Assembly (NCBI RefSeq): GCF_003201775.1
Contig: NZ_QJJZ01000009.1
Location: forward strand, 1 to 64,000
DNA: 64,000 bases
From: Arenibacter sp. ARW7G5Y1
GTDB taxonomy: Bacteria; Bacteroidota; Bacteroidia; Flavobacteriales; Flavobacteriaceae
Direction of reading: 5' to 3'
The notes beneath the pieces were generated by a model that was not told where the DNA came from, did no database searches, and was given only the letters and a program-made list of their open reading frames with translations. Both the position numbers and the translations under genes were made by a program. This document shows positions 62,499 through 64,000 of this stretch, piece after piece. Positions within the stretch are counted from its first letter, which is position 1. Every line of letters starts with the position of its first letter.

Positions 62499-63335
62499 TT
62501 AAAATTGTGGAATTACCAAAAACGGTATGGTAACGTGAAGTCCTATTTTTTTGATCACTGGTTCAATAAAAAGTCGCTCCATAAAGGTATGTTTGTTCTG
62601 TACCATGACCAGGAGGTTAATTTTTTCCTTGGCCTGGAAGGTATTGATGGCGTCTATAATTTCATTATTGGGTACATCATGGAATAATGCCTTGTGGCCC
62701 AACATTTTTTCAAGGCCTTTTTTTTGTTTTTTTTGATCCGGCGTCAGTTCATAGCCTGTGGATACGTGCAACACATTTATTTGGGATCCATGCTCATTGG
62801 CTATCTCCAAAAGTGGATTTAACCTCTCCTGTTGGTATTCAATTTCATAGTCGGTAGGAAATAGGATTTCCAAAGGATTCTCATACTCGAAATTGGGGGG
62901 TACCACCAATACTGGGCAGTTGGCCTTTCGTATTACATGTACGGTATTGGTTCCAAAGAGGATTTCCTCGGCCCCTGTGGCGCCTTTGGTGCCCATTACT
63001 ACCAAATCTATACCTTCGGATTCAACGGTTTCCAACACTTCGTTCACCAAGGTGTTAAATGCAGTTTGAACAACAAAGCTATGATTAGGATTGTTGTATT
63101 CCATTTCAAAATCACTTTTTAGTTTCTCCAGTTGGGTCATGGACGTTTCCTGCATTACGTCACCCAAGCCTATAAGACCCGGACTTCCAACCAGATATTC
63201 CGCATTGTATACCGGAGGTAAATAGGTATTCACAAGATAAAATTTACATTTGGTATTTTTAAAGATCTTCAAGGCATAGCCAATAGCCTTAATGGAGTTG
63301 TCTGAAAAATCAGTGGGTAACAATATTCTTTTCAT
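62499..63335 (-). CDS. Universal stress protein, tandem UspA domains
   Basis: A 278-aa protein: RILLPTDFSDNSIKAIGYALKIF, with LVVMGTKGATGAEEILFGTNTVHVI as a complete G-2x-G-9x-G-(S/T) motif and the second half ending MERLFIEPVIKKIGLHVTIPFLVIP. It is divergent from the thioredoxin gene. Confidence 0.92.
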   Translation of the reverse strand: MKRILLPTDFSDNSIKAIGYALKIFKNTKCKFYLVNTYLPPVYNAEYLVGSPGLIGLGDVMQETSMTQLEKLKSDFEMEYNNPNHSFVVQTAFNTLVNEVLETVESEGIDLVVMGTKGATGAEEILFGTNTVHVIRKANCPVLVVPPNFEYENPLEILFPTDYEIEYQQERLNPLLEIANEHGSQINVLHVSTGYELTPDQKKQKKGLEKMLGHKALFHDVPNNEIIDAINTFQAKEKINLLVMVQNKHTFMERLFIEPVIKKIGLHVTIPFLVIPQF

Positions 63336-63449
63336 GGTGCTTTTTACTTTAATATGGTAAATCTAAAGCGGAAGAATTTTGAAAACCATGATATTCGTCA
63401 GTTTCATATTCCCTCTGTTTAGGTAATTTTACTTTCTAAAAATTAAATT

Positions 63450-63749
63450 ATGAAGGACAGTTTTAACAATATAATCAATTCCGATACCCCGGTGCTAGTC
63501 GACTTTTACGCGGATTGGTGCGGACCCTGTAAAATGTTGGCGCCCATTTTAAAACAGGTAAAGGACGAATTGGGAAGTACCCTAAAAATTATAAAGATCG
63601 ATGTGGACAAGAATCAATCCTTGGCCAACACTTACCAAGTAAGGGGAGTACCCACCATGTTGTTGTTTAAAAACGGAAAGCAGGTTTGGCGACAATCCGG
63701 AGTACTTCAAAAGAATGACATTGTTGGGGTGGTGCAACAGCATATTTAA
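63450..63749 (+). CDS. trxA: Thioredoxin
   Basis: A 99-aa thioredoxin with the active site WCGPC (residues 23-27 in DFYADWCGPCKMLAP) and the cis-proline loop RGVPTMLLFKNG. It reduces protein disulfides in the cytoplasm. It is the only plus-strand gene between the universal stress genes. Confidence 0.95.
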   Translation: MKDSFNNIINSDTPVLVDFYADWCGPCKMLAPILKQVKDELGSTLKIIKIDVDKNQSLANTYQVRGVPTMLLFKNGKQVWRQSGVLQKNDIVGVVQQHI

Positions 63750-63792
63750 AGGGATACCCCAAGGATTGCCCCGCAATTGAGATCCAATATGC

Positions 63793-64000
63793 TTATTCGT
63801 GTACTATTAGAAATGGAATCTTGGTATGGTAACTGATTTTTTCGACCGCTGGTTTAAATAGGATGCGCTCCAAGAAGTTTAGGTTCTTGGCCACCATAAC
63901 CAACATATCCAAATCCCTACTTTCAACGAATGCCTGTACCGCATCATCCAAATTTTTTATAGTAAGGGTATGAAAGGAATGTTCATTTTCCCTAAAATAG
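63793..64000 (-). CDS. Universal stress protein, C-terminal part only
   Basis: The last 68 or so residues of a fourth Usp protein are visible before the window ends: HTLTIKNLDDAVQAFVESRD, LDMLVMVAKNLNFLERILFK and KISYHTKIPFLIVHE, the same pattern as the end of the three other copies. The stop is at 63793-63795. The start is outside the window. Confidence 0.85.
   Translation of the reverse strand, partial: YFRENEHSFHTLTIKNLDDAVQAFVESRDLDMLVMVAKNLNFLERILFKPAVEKISYHTKIPFLIVHE

Overview
The window looks like a chromosome segment of a marine-type Flavobacteriaceae (Bacteroidota). It is AT-rich, its promoters carry the Bacteroidota -7 element TAnnTTTG, and it has a TonB receptor with a carboxypeptidase-like N-terminus, many short lipoproteins, DUF4625 proteins and a TPR histidine kinase. 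No rRNA or tRNA gene was recognised.

Region 1 (1-7.2 kb) is a complete type II-C CRISPR-Cas locus: a divergent tracrRNA (minus strand, about 1144-1232), a compact cas9 (1126 aa), a 14-repeat array with one extra degenerate repeat, a two-way terminator, and a convergent cas1-cas2 pair. Region 2 (7.2-16.5 kb) holds a secreted nuclease and a minus-strand operon of YegP-like, Excalibur, TerB-like, four-TM coiled-coil, VWA-like lipoprotein and DUF4236 genes. It continues with two small proteins, a TPR sensor kinase with its LuxR-type response regulator, a 55-aa proline-rich lipoprotein (too short for usual gene calls) and a membrane protein. The main discovery is a 16-bp palindrome, consensus TTACGGATATCCGTAA, present five times in regions 1-2 and not seen elsewhere in the window. 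Each copy lies 20-22 bp upstream of a -7-like element, which puts its centre near -41, the class II activator position. The copies serve tracrRNA/cas9 (divergent), cas1-cas2/nuclease (divergent), the YegP-TerB operon, the small-protein operon, and a promoter at 15.5 kb. The form resembles sites of LuxR/NarL-type response regulators, and such a regulator is encoded in the middle of the cluster.

Region 3 (16.7-24.4 kb) has tandem 143-bp repeats and then a probable metal-homeostasis block: two DUF4625 lipoproteins, a TonB receptor, a small His/Cys protein, MerC, a methyltransferase, a small protein, a thioredoxin-reductase-like enzyme and a divergent Fur-family regulator. Three 19-bp 7-5-7 operator-like sites lie between the last two. 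Region 4 (25.7-38.5 kb) is a plus-strand island of oxidoreductases, VOC proteins, YceI, DoxX, nitroreductase and hydrolase genes. It contains two paralogous AraC regulators, each attached to a reductase gene, and two Crp/Fnr regulators, each followed by an inverted repeat.

Region 5 (39-53 kb) has a fatty-acid desaturase whose conserved frame extends upstream of the first ATG, an Lrp regulator, the three-subunit transhydrogenase, a Kef-type antiporter with its quinone-reductase partner, an MscS channel, a PhoD-type phosphatase, and LysR plus an NAD(P)H oxidoreductase. Region 6 (53-64 kb) is a stress block: cardiolipin synthase, D-lactate dehydrogenase, a beta-CASP metallo-hydrolase, a frameshifted ATP-cone/Mrr-like nuclease, MscS, four universal stress proteins (one cut by the window end) and thioredoxin.
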